DNA of 64,000 nucleotides from Eublepharis macularius (taxonomy: Eukaryota; Chordata; Lepidosauria; Squamata; Eublepharidae). The DNA lies in assembly GCF_028583425.1 (NCBI RefSeq), contig NC_072796.1, forward strand, positions 122,237,464 through 122,301,463, written 5' to 3'. The translations under genes were made by a program, and so were the position numbers. This document shows positions 55,201 through 62,553 of the stretch, piece after piece. Each line of letters starts with the position of its first letter. Positions within the stretch are counted from its first letter, which is position 1. The notes below the pieces were generated by a model that saw nothing but the letters and a program-made list of their open reading frames with translations, had not been told where the DNA came from and made no database searches.

Positions 55201-55209
55201 CCCCTCCAT
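31129..55209 (-). CDS. SLC30A8: SLC30A8 (ZnT8) gene, eight coding exons
   Basis: ZnT8 exchanges cytosolic Zn2+ for protons across the membrane of insulin secretory granules and loads them with zinc for insulin crystallisation. The model joins eight exons into 1137 nt, 378 residues, against 369 in human. Seen: N-terminal [15 protein letters not shown] motif 51-53; six membrane spans between about 73 and 275; transport-site pairs H105/D109 (TDAAHMLVD) and H229/D233 (FIHAVGD); loop with H200, H202, H208, H212; cytosolic domain with H310, H327, H354, E361; C-terminal C370 and C373. All introns are GT-AG and phases agree (2,1,1,2,0,1,1). The N-terminus and the CxFCxDP end separate it from ZnT2 and ZnT3. 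Introns total about 23 kb and are full of transposons. UTRs, promoter and poly(A) site are not resolved. Confidence 0.96.
31565..31785 (-). repeat. tRNA-derived SINE in SLC30A8 intron 7
   Basis: ATTTATACCCCACTTTTCTG, CATTTTATCCTCACAACAAAC and GGATTCGAACCTGGG are the reverse complement of the 12852 SINE type. Confidence 0.78.
32246..32380 (-). CDS. SLC30A8: SLC30A8 coding exon 7
   Basis: Residues 286-330: [42 protein letters not shown]. This is the ferredoxin-like cytosolic domain with zinc-site residues H310 and H327. Acceptor TTCTATAG, donor TCACAG|GTCAGT. Confidence 0.95.
32625..32960 (-). mobile_element. L2-like LINE 3' end
   Basis: The minus strand includes [19 protein letters not shown], which fits the L2 ORF end (compare [15 protein letters not shown] at 48840). 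The 3' tail is the A/T-rich TATCGCCTTTCCGAATGTTC segment at 32685. It runs through SLC30A8 intron 6. Confidence 0.55.
33155..33260 (-). CDS. SLC30A8: SLC30A8 coding exon 6
   Basis: Residues 251-285 plus one base: [36 protein letters not shown]. Span 6 and the linker into the cytosolic domain. Acceptor TTTTTTCTAG, donor GGAAG|GTAAGA. Confidence 0.95.
33335..33830 (-). mobile_element. L2-like LINE 3' end with (ATTC)n start
   Basis: Opens with about six ATTC repeats (33335-33358), then CCCACAAGCTGGCTCAGGG and AATAAAATATAAAGTTACAT, then TCTCCATTTTACAGGCCCTG and GGGAGGATGTTCCACCAGGC, the reverse complement of an L2-type ORF end and tail. It lies in SLC30A8 intron 5. Confidence 0.6.
33931..34246. 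mobile_element. TAGGGTTGCCAG MITE
   Basis: Left end TAGGGTTGACAGG, right end CCTGGAAACCCTA, interior GGAGTGATGTCATCACACAG. The duplication is not recognisable. Intron 5. Confidence 0.6.
34680..35512 (+). mobile_element. R4/Dong-like LINE ORF C-terminus, split by a nested insertion
   Basis: Reads [20 protein letters not shown] before 35080 and [74 protein letters not shown] after 35246. The family normally has a C..C...H...C finger here; several cysteines are changed (S, Y, G), so it is decayed. Clade naming is from memory. Confidence 0.6.
35081..35232 (+). mobile_element. Nested 152-bp LINE 3' end with 14-bp target duplication
   Basis: An A/T-rich fragment ending AAATAAAGTTATTAAAAAG is flanked by aaaactgaactgta at 35067-35080 and 35233-35246. 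It interrupts the R4-like frame; the readings on either side are in phase once the insert and one flank are discounted. This looks like the last part of a poly(A)-type LINE. Confidence 0.8.
35575..36450. repeat. Two probable TAGGGTTGCCAG-family fragments
   Basis: Segment 35575-35846 has AAGTGATGTCATTGCACCGG, GGGTATAGGGTCCTGGCAAC, CTA end. Segment 36083-36450 has a TAGGTACCCGGCGGTCAG start, GATGTCACTTCTGGTGCTAC and a CACCTGGTAACACTA end. Ends are eroded. Intron 5. Confidence 0.4.
36538..36718 (-). CDS. SLC30A8: SLC30A8 coding exon 5
   Basis: Residues 190-250. It begins in span 4 (ILSLMLYQ), then a loop [20 protein letters not shown] about ten residues longer than in human ZnT8, then [19 protein letters not shown] with H229 and D233, and span 5. 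Acceptor TTCTTGCAG, donor TTCAAG|GTCAGT, phase 0. Confidence 0.96.
36898..37087. mobile_element. Long-TIR MITE, family B, internally deleted (copy 2)
   Basis: Two arms of about 95 bp with no spacer, from AGCCAAGCTACAGGTGATG to its complement ending AGCTTGGCT, meet at about 36993. Flanks cttag (36893-36897) and ctcag (37088-37092). An almost perfect hairpin in SLC30A8 intron 4. Confidence 0.85.
37428..37468 (-). ncRNA. Hammerhead-like motif, left arm
   Basis: Minus strand: GCAT, CTGACGA, one extra A, GAGAA/loop/TTCTC stem II, GAAAGCTT, ATGC. Stem I is GCAT/ATGC and stem III is the self-complementary AGCT. Core letters are complete. Confidence 0.5.
37594..37632 (+). ncRNA. Hammerhead-like motif, right arm
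   Basis: Plus strand: GCAT at 37593, CTGACGA 37597-37603, stem II GAGAA/TTCTC, GAAAGCTT, ATGC. It is the same as the left arm in opposite orientation, so the two could also pair with each other. Confidence 0.5.
37891..38236. mobile_element. Long-TIR MITE, family B (copy 3)
   Basis: Left end AGCCAAGCTACAAGTGACG, right end CGTCACTTGTAGCTTGGCT, arms of about 125 bp, G/C-rich centre. Flanked by the exact 5-bp repeat ctatg (37886-37890, 38237-38241). Intron 4. Confidence 0.9.
38333..38815 (+). repeat. SINE interrupted by a second SINE
   Basis: Host SINE head AGAGCCAGCATGGTGGAGTG and body CCTCACAAGATT end at about 38455; its continuation, GAGAGGATAAAATGGGAAGG and CCTGAGCTCACTGGAG, resumes near 38745. 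Between them is an inverted SINE: GGTAAAGGTAGTCCCCTGTG, GGGTGGTTTGCCATTGCCTT, GGATGGAAGGCTGAGTCAAC, GATCGAACTCAGGTCG. The last part carries an 18-bp repeat, CAACCTGGAGCC. Confidence 0.7.
38820..39052 (-). repeat. tRNA-derived SINE (697-986 type)
   Basis: TTTATATACCGCCCTTCAGG, ACAGTGTGCCGTCCTC, CACCCAGCTGGCTTCAAGTG and CTTAACCACTACACCAAAC are its reverse complement. Intron 4. Confidence 0.82.
39563..39816. mobile_element. hAT MITE, CAGGGCTTTTTTTC family (copy 3)
   Basis: CAGGGCTTTTTTTCTGGG to CTGAAAAAAAGCCCTG. Flanked by gatggagt (39555-39562) and gatagagt (39817-39824), seven of eight. It sits 27 nt from the exon 4 donor in intron 4 and is absent from the reading frame. Confidence 0.9.
39852..40005 (-). 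CDS. SLC30A8: SLC30A8 coding exon 4
   Basis: Residues 139-189: [45 protein letters not shown]. Spans 3 and 4. Acceptor CACCATTAG, donor AATATGAT|GTAAGT, phase 2. A hAT MITE with its duplication ends 27 nt inside the following intron. Confidence 0.96.
40241..40593. mobile_element. Long-TIR MITE, family A (copy 2)
   Basis: AGTCTCTCTACATGAGACATC to a decayed right end GTCTTGTGAGACAAACT. Flanks gttag and cacag do not match well. Similar to 5057-5483, including TTTAAAAAGACAGAG words. Intron 3. Confidence 0.7.
41222..41368 (-). CDS. SLC30A8: SLC30A8 coding exon 3
   Basis: Residues 90-138: [43 protein letters not shown]. It contains H105 and D109 of the transmembrane zinc site in span 2. Acceptor TGACCTAG|GTGG, donor AGCAG|GTACCA, phase 1. 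Confidence 0.97.
41735..41830 (-). mobile_element. L2 3' tail fragment
   Basis: TAGTCCGCCTTTCTCACTG, AGTCAAGGCAGATTACACAG matches 4290-4340. Intron 2. Confidence 0.6.
42629..43457. mobile_element. 0.83-kb DNA transposon, TAGAGATGGGC family (copy 1)
   Basis: Left TAGAGATGGGCATGAACAG, right GTTCATGCCCATGTCT. 8-bp duplication actccttc at 42621-42628 and 43458-43465. Interior shares GCACCTGCAATCAATTCTC and GGCAGGTCTTCCTTTC with copy 2 (61693-62553). A 107-115 bp internal tandem repeat lies at 43076-43307. No transposase. Intron 2. Confidence 0.85.
43966..44205 (-). repeat. tRNA-derived SINE (697-986 type)
   Basis: TTTATATACTGCCCTTCATG, CCCAGCTGGCTTCAAGCAG, ACCTCTACACCAAACTGGC, reverse complement of the SINE. 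Preceded by an AAC repeat. Intron 2. Confidence 0.82.
44343..44465 (-). repeat. tRNA-derived SINE (second family)
   Basis: AGTGGCTCTGTAAGGTCCC, TTTTGAACTTTGGACCTTCTG, CAGATGCTCTGCCTCTGATC is the inverted form of the 9541 SINE head and body. Confidence 0.6.
44468..44796. mobile_element. hAT-like MITE with TAGGGTTGCCAG ends
   Basis: TAGGGTTCCCAG to CTGGCAACCCTA, flanked by atctgtgt at 44460-44467 and 44797-44804 (exact 8 bp). Interior with TCACTTCCTGAAGTGACATC. This copy establishes the family's 8-bp duplication. Intron 2. Confidence 0.82.
44882..45325. mobile_element. hAT-like MITE, CAGGGCTCATTTCG family
   Basis: CAGGGCTCATTTCGAGGGGG to ACAAAATGACCCCTG, flanks ggcacagc (44874-44881) and ggcacaga (45326-45333), seven of eight. 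Near the right end ATGCTAATGA recurs three times (45256-45291). Intron 2. Confidence 0.8.
46058..46270 (-). repeat. tRNA-derived SINE
   Basis: TTATACCCCACTTTTCTTGC, CCACTTTATCATCACAGC, GGATTCGAACCTGGGTCCC. Intron 2. Confidence 0.75.
46588..46672. mobile_element. Short palindromic MITE
   Basis: GTGCAGTCCTAAGCAGAGTT and its complement AAACTCTGTTTAGGACTGCAC enclose about 45 bp with TCAGTGGGCTTAGAAG. A common small reptile MITE type by memory. Intron 2. Confidence 0.65.
46957..47153 (-). CDS. SLC30A8: SLC30A8 coding exon 2
   Basis: Residues 25-89 plus one base. Acceptor CACATAG, donor CATAG|GTGAGA. It holds [10 protein letters not shown], the HHCHDR zinc-binding motif (residues 50-55) that in ZnT8 docks onto the neighbouring subunit, and the start of membrane span 1 ([16 protein letters not shown]). 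The best human counterpart is KWKLCSASAICFIFMIAEVV. Confidence 0.95.
47285..47740 (-). mobile_element. L2-like LINE 3' end
   Basis: A TTATTTATTTATTATTTG tail, CACCTTTCTGCCCTCATC, then AGCTTTGGGACCATGTCCGA and GGTGGCTTTTCTCTCTGG, the reverse complement of an L2-type ORF end. Intron 1. Confidence 0.5.
48150..48310. repeat. Minisatellite with 44-45 bp unit in SLC30A8 intron 1
   Basis: Units start GTAGTACTGAG (48150), GTAGTAAATGAG (48194), GTAATACTGAA (48239), GTAGTGCTTACTGAG (48283). Each holds a TTCTATA(A/G) and a CTCCTGGGAGAT or related word. About 3.6 copies. Confidence 0.8.
48425..49010 (+). mobile_element. L2-clade LINE ORF2 C-terminus
   Basis: [19 protein letters not shown] text, then [66 protein letters not shown] and LFRRAFL. 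It follows the L2 order but has frameshifts. Intron 1. Confidence 0.82.
49491..50410 (-). mobile_element. CR1 LINE, 3' half (sense on minus strand)
   Basis: The minus frame starts [20 protein letters not shown], then [91 protein letters not shown], and runs into a 3' UTR ending in two TTCTTATG tail units at 49491. 226 codons are open, so it is young. It is the 3' continuation of the next feature, in reversed orientation. Confidence 0.95.
50411..52258 (+). mobile_element. CR1 LINE, inverted 5' half with EN and RT domains
   Basis: From about codon 33 of an open frame of 670 codons. Endonuclease: [41 protein letters not shown]. Reverse transcriptase: [92 protein letters not shown]. Catalytic aspartates (YLDF, FADD) are present. 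The frame stops at MSF (52258), exactly where the minus-strand half begins. The first codons before 50411 are not part of the element. No stop or frameshift is seen. The missing 5' part of EN makes it non-autonomous. Confidence 0.95.
52655..52835 (+). repeat. tRNA-derived SINE, degraded
   Basis: CTAGACCAGGATTGAGGAGTC, GAACTTGGGCAATCATTTTC, TCACAAGTTTGTTGTGAGG and ATAAAATGG follow the 12852 SINE order. Intron 1. Confidence 0.6.
53485..54105 (+). repeat. SINE split by a family A MITE
   Basis: The head and body, AGCCAGGGTGGTACATTGG and GTGACCTTGGGCCAGTCAC, run to 53605. After the MITE the body resumes with CCTAACATAACCCACG and GTTGTTGTAAGGATAAAAC. Confidence 0.75.
53606..53970. mobile_element. 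Long-TIR MITE, family A (copy 4) in a SINE
   Basis: AGCTAAACTACAAGAGACG to CGTCTCTTGTAGCTTAACT with arms of about 100 bp. The 5-bp repeat ctcag is exact (53601-53605, 53971-53975). The host SINE consensus crosses the insertion site, so the duplication is real rather than terminal-repeat overlap. Confidence 0.85.
54312..54520 (+). repeat. tRNA-derived SINE
   Basis: TATCATGGTTAGAGTGCTGG, CTGGGTTCCAAATCTCACCC, TCACCTACCTCACAGGGTTG, then GTATAAAATGGAACAGAGG. Intron 1. Confidence 0.75.
54775..54905. mobile_element. Short MITE remnants (AAGTAAGCCCC type)
   Basis: CGGAAGTAAGCCCCACTAAAT and GGCTTACTTCCAAATAAGC form an imperfect hairpin; CTATGCATATTTACTCAGAA follows as a second fragment. Common in reptile DNA by memory. 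Intron 1. Confidence 0.55.
55139..55209 (-). CDS. SLC30A8: SLC30A8 coding exon 1
   Basis: Encodes [20 protein letters not shown] plus TMN and two bases of codon 24. The start was chosen because it aligns with the human initiator (MEFLERTYLVND, recalled). The context is CATCCATGG. The donor is AG|GTAACC, phase 2, which pairs with the exon 2 acceptor to give Ser24. An opposite-strand open frame at 55124-55402 is a shadow. Confidence 0.92.
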
Positions 55210-56089
55210 GGATGTCGTGATCGTCTTCTCTCAAATGATGACAGTGCCACTTTTTAGACATCGACGAGGAATTAAAATTTCACTTGCAGTTGAAGAAAAA
55301 TCACTGCCAACATTTCCAAAGCAGGATCTGTCACTAATCTTCTCGAGAGACCCAGCACCACCGCTGAGAACATCTCTAATTCCCTTATGGATGATCACTT
55401 GATGGGGCTTAATGGTGGCCTCCTTTCCAACAGCCCCCAGGTGGCACCATGGGAGACTTTTTCTCATACAGCACAAGGAGCCTGCCGCTCGAGATTTGCT
55501 GGCTCAGCCTCTCGGGCATGTTCAAATCCATGCAAAAGGTCATGATTCCATCTGGGCAGCTATGTGAGTCAGCAGCCACAAAATGAAATAGGAATCCAGT
55601 GGCACCTTAGAAACTAACGGCTTAAATGTGCGGTGGAATAAATTGAGCCACTGGATTCCTGTTTATGATATACGTGAAAAGGGTGATTAAAACAGCATAT
55701 GCTCTGCATATGCCTTGAAGGTAGCAGCAGCAAGAGCGAAGGGGAAATTCAGCACAGGTAAAAACAAAAATCACTATTATTTGAAGAAAAAGATGCCAGT
55801 CGTTTGCTAGTAAGGGTGTGCAACCCCAAAAGATATGGGTTTCCTGCTCCTGGTTTACCCAGAGCAGGAAAAAAATTCAGGTAAACTCGAAACCCAAAGC
55901 GGGAAGCCGCTTCGGGTTCGGGTATTTAAGCAGATTCGGGATTATTAGGGAAGATTCGGTCATTGTTTCCAGTGGGAAATGCTGCTCCCGGCTATCTGGG
56001 GGCCTGGGGGGGCATTTTCTTCCCTAAATTATACCAAAGGCACAAGCCACATCTAGTGTGAATCTCTCCAGAAAAATCTATTTTATGTT

Positions 56090-56210
56090 AATAACATAAA
56101 AGAGGCCATACTGGATCTGATCAAAAGCAGTTCCAACAAAGTCGGCCAGATACCTCTGGAGCAAAGCTGATGGCCAACTTTTCTTGTATATCCCCATCCC
56201 ATAAATATAT
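56090..56210 (-). mobile_element. CR1 LINE 3' scrap
   Basis: AACATAAAAGAGGCCATACTGG and TGGCCAACTTTTCTTGTATA resemble the reverse complement of a CR1 3' UTR. Confidence 0.5.
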
Positions 56211-56211
56211 A

Positions 56212-56420
56212 TGATCCTCTATGGTGTACTGGTTAGATTGTTAGACTAGGATTTGGGAAGTCTGGGGTTTAAATCCCCACCTTGTCATGAAACTCACTGC
56301 TTGACCTGGGAGGGACCATACTCTCAGTCTTACCGACCTCACAAGGTTGTTGTGAGGATAAAATGGAGATGAGCCACATACTCTCTTCTAAACTCCCTGG
56401 GGGAAAGGTGAGGCACAACA
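56212..56420 (+). repeat. tRNA-derived SINE
   Basis: TATGGTGTACTGGTTAGATTG, TCTGGGGTTTAAATCCCCACC, CTCACAAGGTTGTTGTGAGG. Confidence 0.8.
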
Positions 56421-56884
56421 TTCACCAGATATAGGCTATATTGGTAAGTCCTGGAGAACTGAACTTGTTAAAAACTAAGAACAGCTCTCTGTTATTTCTA
56501 AACTGGTGCAAAACAAATGAGCTTTTCCGTGTTGTTGTATAAATAGTTATTTGACTCAGAATTACATATTGAATTAGAAAAGGACACCGCTGATGAAAAT
56601 GCTGACAGGGAATATCACATACTGAAGCTAATGCTGAAAGCTGATTCATGTGGGTCCGCTCTATATCTCTCACACTGTTCCCTTTCTTCATTGACTTTAA
56701 AACTTTTTGTAAGTCTTATTACTAAGACGCTAATGGTTAAACATCAGGGCTCAAACTTCTTGGTACAAAAAGTAATGAAATTCTACAGCAATTGACTTAA
56801 TTCTACAGCAATTGACTTAATCAGCTCTATGGCTGATTTTCATGTTTCCTGCAGCTATGAGAATTTGGAACTATCGATAAATAA

Positions 56885-56975
56885 ATGTAACACCTTAAAG
56901 ACCAAAAGTATTTTATTCCATCGTTAGCTTTCATTGACTACAGCCCACTTCATCAGATGCAAGTTGTGGATCCCC
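56885..56975 (-). mobile_element. PLE-type repeat with diverged hammerhead-like core
   Basis: The minus strand reads TTGCATCTGATGAAGTGGGC, TGTAGTCAATGAAAGCTAAC and TCTTTAAGGTGTTACA. CUGAUGA and GAAAGCU are present; stem I and part of stem II are lost. Same class as 30605 and 37385. A short tail-like fragment of the class may also occur near 55580. Confidence 0.6.
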
Positions 56976-57912
56976 ATTAGGCAGACATTTATATATGAAG
57001 TTTTGGAAGAGAAAAAATAATAAAATCAGTGTCAGAAGGAAAAATTGAGATGTAATTATATAAAATTCAGATGTAATCAAAGAAAGTACAGAAACTGTAC
57101 AATATCAATAATTGCCCCCCCTCTCATATTTTGCTAAGTGAGTTAACACCTTTAAATGGCAGCCCTGGTAGGGAAGGGGGAGAGGAATTGTATCAGACCT
57201 CCTGAATTTAATTCCACCGTTTCATGGTGTATACCTGAGGTACAGATTATGCCTTCAAAGTAACCATGTGGTTGGTAAAGGATCCATATGCAGACAGCTT
57301 AGTATGCTACAGTTGATGCACACCCTCAAACAGAGGCTGTTCAAGTGCCATTAACTGTGGATCAGACACTTATTTTTGTCCTCACGCACCTCCAGGGTCG
57401 CTAATAGAAGGACACAACCACAAATAACTTCAGCCATTGGCCAGACTCTCCATGGGCCTGACAATCAGGTGATCCTAGAGAACCAATCATATGCCACAGG
57501 CTGATATAAAGCTCCCTGATCTGCTGTGCTCCCTGTGAGTATGGGTAGCTTCTTGCTGAGAGAGAATAGCAAATTATTTCCCCCCGACCCTGATGGCCTG
57601 CCTCCCGGTACTTGACAACACTCAGGCATCAGTTCCTGATGCACACCCGGCAAGAATTTTATGGGCCTGGCTCTCTTATTTATGTTTGGTAGTAAAATGT
57701 GGACGTAACGATCATTTCCTTTGAAAAATTGTTCCGTTTTAGAGCCATTTGCTTCATTTCTTGTCTGGTGTATGAATCAAGGGTATGAGCCTTGTAACTT
57801 GGCAACTGCATCAATTACTTCGGCTTGGGTAGGCCAAGGCTGTGCCCACCTGCATGCTAAGTGCAGAAATGTTTTTATCTCCTAATCTCATTTGCTACCG
57901 GTGCTGAAATTG

Positions 57913-57914
<2 letters not shown>

Positions 57915-57953
<39 letters not shown>

Positions 57954-57958
57954 CGCGC
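57915..57958. repeat. (TG)n-(GC)n microsatellite
   Basis: About 15 TG units run directly into about seven GC units. Alternating purine-pyrimidine sequence of this kind favours Z-DNA. Confidence 0.9.
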
Positions 57959-57959
57959 A

Positions 57960-60160
57960 TGGACACTTGCTGATCTTATCAGTGGCAAGGAGGCAGGTCA
58001 GGAAGAAAGGAGGACCACAATCCACAGGGAATAGCTCATGAAAAGCTGTGAGAAATGCACACAAGCCAATTCCATTTGTCTCACTGTGGCTTGCAGTCCA
58101 GATGACACCTTCCTTGTGAGTAATATTGTGGACCTGGGAAGGGATAAAACGCTCTAAATGGAAGGCTTTGAAGCGCATCTGTCGCTACGGCTGCCAGGCC
58201 TCCCACTATGTCAGGAGGCCTTCCACTAGCAGCCATACTTGCCCACTGCTGTTCGAAGTGGTGGTGGGAGGGGAAAAAGTTGGAGTCCTTTGCACTGCTA
58301 TGGTACTTACAGGGAAAATTCAGAAGTGACATAGGGTAGCTCTAGGATCAGTGGGAATGCTATGGTTTACCATAGAGTTTGGTTTACCATAGAGTTTCTG
58401 GCAATTCCTAAAGCGCCCCTATATCACTTCTGTTTCCCCAGAACGTGATGTAGTGGTGTATATGACATTCCACGCACACACGCCATCCCCGTCTCTGAAA
58501 CTCCCTCTTAATTTCCCATGTCTCTGTGTCACCTAGGAGAGGAATCCTCAGAAGTAGGGCTAGGGTTTCCCTCCATTTTAACCTCAATAGCTTGGTGTAC
58601 TGTTGTTAGCCAGGAGCATTTGGAGGGCAGGAGCATTTGGTGGGTAGAGAATGGGGAAAACATTGCCACATAATGCCATGGCATCAGTACCTGGAAGTGA
58701 AATCACAGCATCACACAATGCTCTAGGAATTACCCCAATCTTTATGGTGAAATCGATAGAGATTAGTGGAATTCATACAGCATTGCACAACACCTTGATA
58801 TCACTCACCTGGAAGTGATGTCACAGCATCATGCAATTCCTTCTCCTCCATTTAGGCTCCTGGTGCTTCATTGAGCATGGACAAGGGTTGGAGCATGGGT
58901 AGGAGTTTGCCTGCTGCAACTGACAATCTGGTAAGTATTACTCGGTGAGGGTAGGTTAGGCAAACAATAAGTCACTATTTTGTGTGAATAGGGCAAAGCT
59001 TGTATTTTCCAGCTTCCACATGGCGAATGTGTACTGTCCAGAATCTGGGTTCCCAATTATTCCATAGAGAGGTTGAAAAACACATGCTTTGTCTTTTTCA
59101 CACAAAATGGCATCCATACACATCAAGAGGATCATGCACAGCACAATCTCTCCTTATGAATGGTTGGCTGCCCAAATTGTCATGACGGACCAGGATTTAT
59201 TTGGCTAGCCCAAGGCCACCCAGGACATTTCATAGCTATACAGAGCTCCACAGTTAGGATTTCCTTATTCAACTCTCATTTCACCAGTTCAGATTTCGAC
59301 TGGTGAAAAAAAGAGAGGAGATCCCCTTTGCCCACCAAAAATGCTGTGCTGGGGATCACAGGACATGCATGGACAAAAGGCAAGTGGAATGGTGGCTAAG
59401 GTAAGGAGGGGAAGATTAAGAATAATGCTGGCTGGATCCAACAAAAAAGCGATAGTGATTAGAATCTGATTTTAACTCTGTATTTTAAGATTGGTTGTTA
59501 CCTAACTGGTTTTTGAAACATCCTGAATTATCTAACTCAGTAGTCTGTGCATGAATGCACAACTCACATTAAAGCCTTATTGCCAATTTATCCTTCCCCC
59601 TGTATCCTTGGTGGCCTGGAGGGCTCCCCCACAAATACTTCCCCTTTCTTCTTTTTACTGAATCTAGTGTATCAGTTCATCATCCCATCCCTCATGTGCA
59701 TGTCCAAATTATTTGTACAGATTTGATCTTTTAAAATGGGGAAGACTGCAGAAAGAATTATGGTTTGCTAGAATTTTCGCTTTGGTGCTATGATAACTCA
59801 TTCTGAACGTGAGCCTCGTAGAGGCCTTTTCAATTTATTACTCAATTTATGTGAACTAATCTAAATTAAAATCTCCCTGAATCAATACCTCATTTTTATC
59901 ATAGGGCATTCTGACTGTATCATACAGATCAGTCATTCATTCTCCAGCGGAGGTAGCAAAGATTTGTTTTTTTTTTTTTAAAAAAAAAACAGCATAGAAA
60001 CGATGCTTGCTTGCTTATTCTCTCCTAGGGCCTCACACTCAAATGCTATGCAACCCCCCCACAAGCAATAATTAATGTGCTTGAACCTATCATAAATTAT
60101 ACCGCTCTTTTATTAGAGATGAAAGTCTAGTGAAGGTATGAAAGCTAGATCAGGTTATAA
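57960..60160. other. Unassigned upstream flank
   Basis: 58180-58440 and 58540-58870 carry GATGTCACAGCATCA and CTATGGTTTACCATAGAG words shared with the unclassified repeats at 16380 and 29148. A 20-bp tandem (GGTTTACCATAGAGTTT) sits at 58362-58397. No exon is recognised. Confidence 0.35.
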
Positions 60161-60164
60161 TATG

Positions 60165-60640
60165 GCTCTACGATGCTGAGCATCCCAACACGGGTAGAGA
60201 AGTTGTTGAAAAGCACCTTGCTATACTGGATGTGTATAAATTGCCTGGGCCAGATCGGGTGCACCCGAAAATGCTTAAAGAACATTCCAAAGAGCTTGCA
60301 AAGCCTTTGTTGATCATATTCCAGGCCTCTTGGAGGACACGTGCTGTGCCGGAAGACTGGAGGAGGGCAAATGGCATCCCAAGATAGGGGAAAAGAACAA
60401 ACTGAGAACGACAGGCCAGTCAGGCCTTGGTCCCAGGGAAGATACTGGAGCAGATATTATATGTATCAATTTGCATCTGATGGACGACGGTTCAGACTGG
60501 GACTATGGTACCCAGAAAGAGGGGACTTAATCCTTCCCTCTACATCATTTACCCAGTCTAAAATGGGCCTGGGACACTGCTGTTTGGCCCAATGGGAAAG
60601 CATACGTGTTTTGTTGACTGCATTTGGGACTTTTACTGAA
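60165..60640 (+). pseudogene. CR1-like reverse transcriptase remnant
   Basis: Plus-frame readings LDVYKLPGPDRVHPKMLKE and AKPLLIIFQASW, AVPEDWRRAN match the RT start (compare [16 protein letters not shown] and [10 protein letters not shown] at 51500-51630). Later text QGRYWSRYYMYQ is out of frame. Catalytic motifs are not visible. Confidence 0.65.
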
Positions 60641-61692
60641 TAGCACCAGTTTCAGCTGTTCTGAGACAATAACAGAGGACTTCTGAGCAGAATATTTGTT
60701 ATAGTTCGGAGGCAACAAATGTTCTCAATCTGCTCTTCATTTTTGTTTGCACAAATACTACTAAAATGTCAGGAAGAGCAAAGAGCTATCTTTAGGCAAA
60801 GTGCCCCATCACTAATGCTTGTGCTCGCATGTTCCTACTTCACTAGATATGGAAGTGGGTTGATACAATAAAATCTCATACCATGCACGATTCATATTTC
60901 TGATCAGGGTTTATGTAGTTGGATTCACATGCTGCCAAGTTAGTGAGCCTCTTTTGTGACTGGAGAAAATGGCTGCTTTGGAGGATGGAATCTATGGCAT
61001 TATATCCTGAGATCCTCCTCTTCCCAGATCCTGCCCTCCCTAAGTTCTATCCCCAAATCTCCAGGAATTTCCAAACCTGGAGCTGGCAACCCTAAGCAGG
61101 ACTAATCCTGGACCAAGCACAGAATTCCAGTTAACTTCCACTGCCATAGACCTAACTCTACCTAGTTGGCCCCAATCTAAATACACGTCATGAAGTACCT
61201 AGGGACGCTCAACTGAATGTCATTTCACGCCCCCCCCCTCCAATTTCCCATGCACTCACTCACACAGTCACACTTCAATTTGCTCCATGTGAGTAAATTC
61301 ACACGTTCAGTATCAATTCCTCCTCAACTGCTAAAAGTATCCCAGGCTGTTTACAACTGCCAAATTCCCAGTTTCTCCCACCTCCCATATCCATTCATTG
61401 AAATGCAGATCTTGACACTTTCTCACACCTTAAAGAAATGCAAATTGGCAAGTCAGAGGAGCCTAAAGTACTTGCTCTACAGTGTCCATCCCTAAGTGTT
61501 CTCGCTGCAAAAACAGCTGAATTGAAGCTATAACTTCCCGACTCGGTGTTCATACCCACTTGCAAATGCAATCACACAAAGGGAATCCCAGTGAAAGTAG
61601 CATTCACATGTGCTGAGCAACAGACAGCCTGCACATGAATTGAGGACCACACATAAAATCCTGCACTTGAGCACCCCCAGGTAACTCACAAC
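60641..61692. other. Unassigned upstream flank
   Basis: No exon recognised. 61040-61096 (CTCCAGGAATTTCC, CCTGGAGCTGGCAACCCTAA) is the end of a TAGGGTTGCCAG-type element. Confidence 0.35.
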
Positions 61693-62553
61693 TAGAGATG
61701 GGCACGAACCGCATTACGAACTTCAAAAACCCACGAAATTGGCGATCATGCGATCACGATCCAGCGGTTCATGACTGTCCACGGCCAATGAACCAGCGTT
61801 CGGGAGAGGCCTGGTTCGGTGCATTCGGCCACAGTTTGGGAAGCCAGACAGTCAGGCACCAGCAATCAATTCCCCTGGCAACAGAGCCGGGGGAATGCCT
61901 GAACTCGGTTTGCGCTCCTTCTCTCGCCCTGGAAACCTGAATGGAAGCCCAGCTTACCTTGATCAGCAGGTCTTCCTTCCAACCACGGAGCTGCAAAGTG
62001 GTTACAAGTTGGGAGAAGACACCCAGGGGAGGAAGGGGGAATGGGGTGTTCTGTAGCCATGGACACTCCAATCTCATCCCTGCAAACCCTGATAGGCAGC
62101 TCTGACGGTCAAAGACAGACCTCCTGTATTGCTCAATGGGATCTGTGCTTATAAATAGCCGTGGGCTTCCAGGCTGGGTTTCACTTTCAGCGAGCTGTGG
62201 AGTGGGACAGAGCTCTTGCTTGCTACTTGCTAGCCTTTGGGGAGAGAGACAGAGTATAATTGAGCTTGGATTTTTGTGGGAGTTTCCTGGGGGCCTTGGA
62301 TTGGAGAGGGTATAACTCCAAGATCTCTTTTGAAATCTTGTCCAAACTTGGGTGATGGCTGTAGGAGAGCCTGCAAAACACTCCCCGGGAATATGGGCTC
62401 TCTAAGTGCCACGGGGGCCATTCCATGCCCCACGAACCGTGAACCAGTTCGGCAACGGAAAATGTTCATTGCAGTTCGCAGCCTCGGGATCATCGTCGGC
62501 ACCAAACCATGAACCGCTGGTTCGTTAAATTTTTTTGGTTCGTGCCCATGTCT
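61693..62553. mobile_element. 0.86-kb DNA transposon, TAGAGATGGGC family (copy 2)
   Basis: TAGAGATGGGCACGAACCG to CGGTTCGTGCCCATGTCT-type ends (right end GGTTCGTGCCCATGTCT). 9-bp repeat actcacaac at 61684-61692 and 62554-62562. Shares interior words with 42629-43457 (AGCAATCAATTCCCCTGGC, CCTGGAAACCTGAATG). No transposase frame. Confidence 0.85.

Noticed and set aside
55124..55402. Plus-strand frame over SLC30A8 exon 1
   Set aside because: It is the shadow of exon 1 on the opposite strand.
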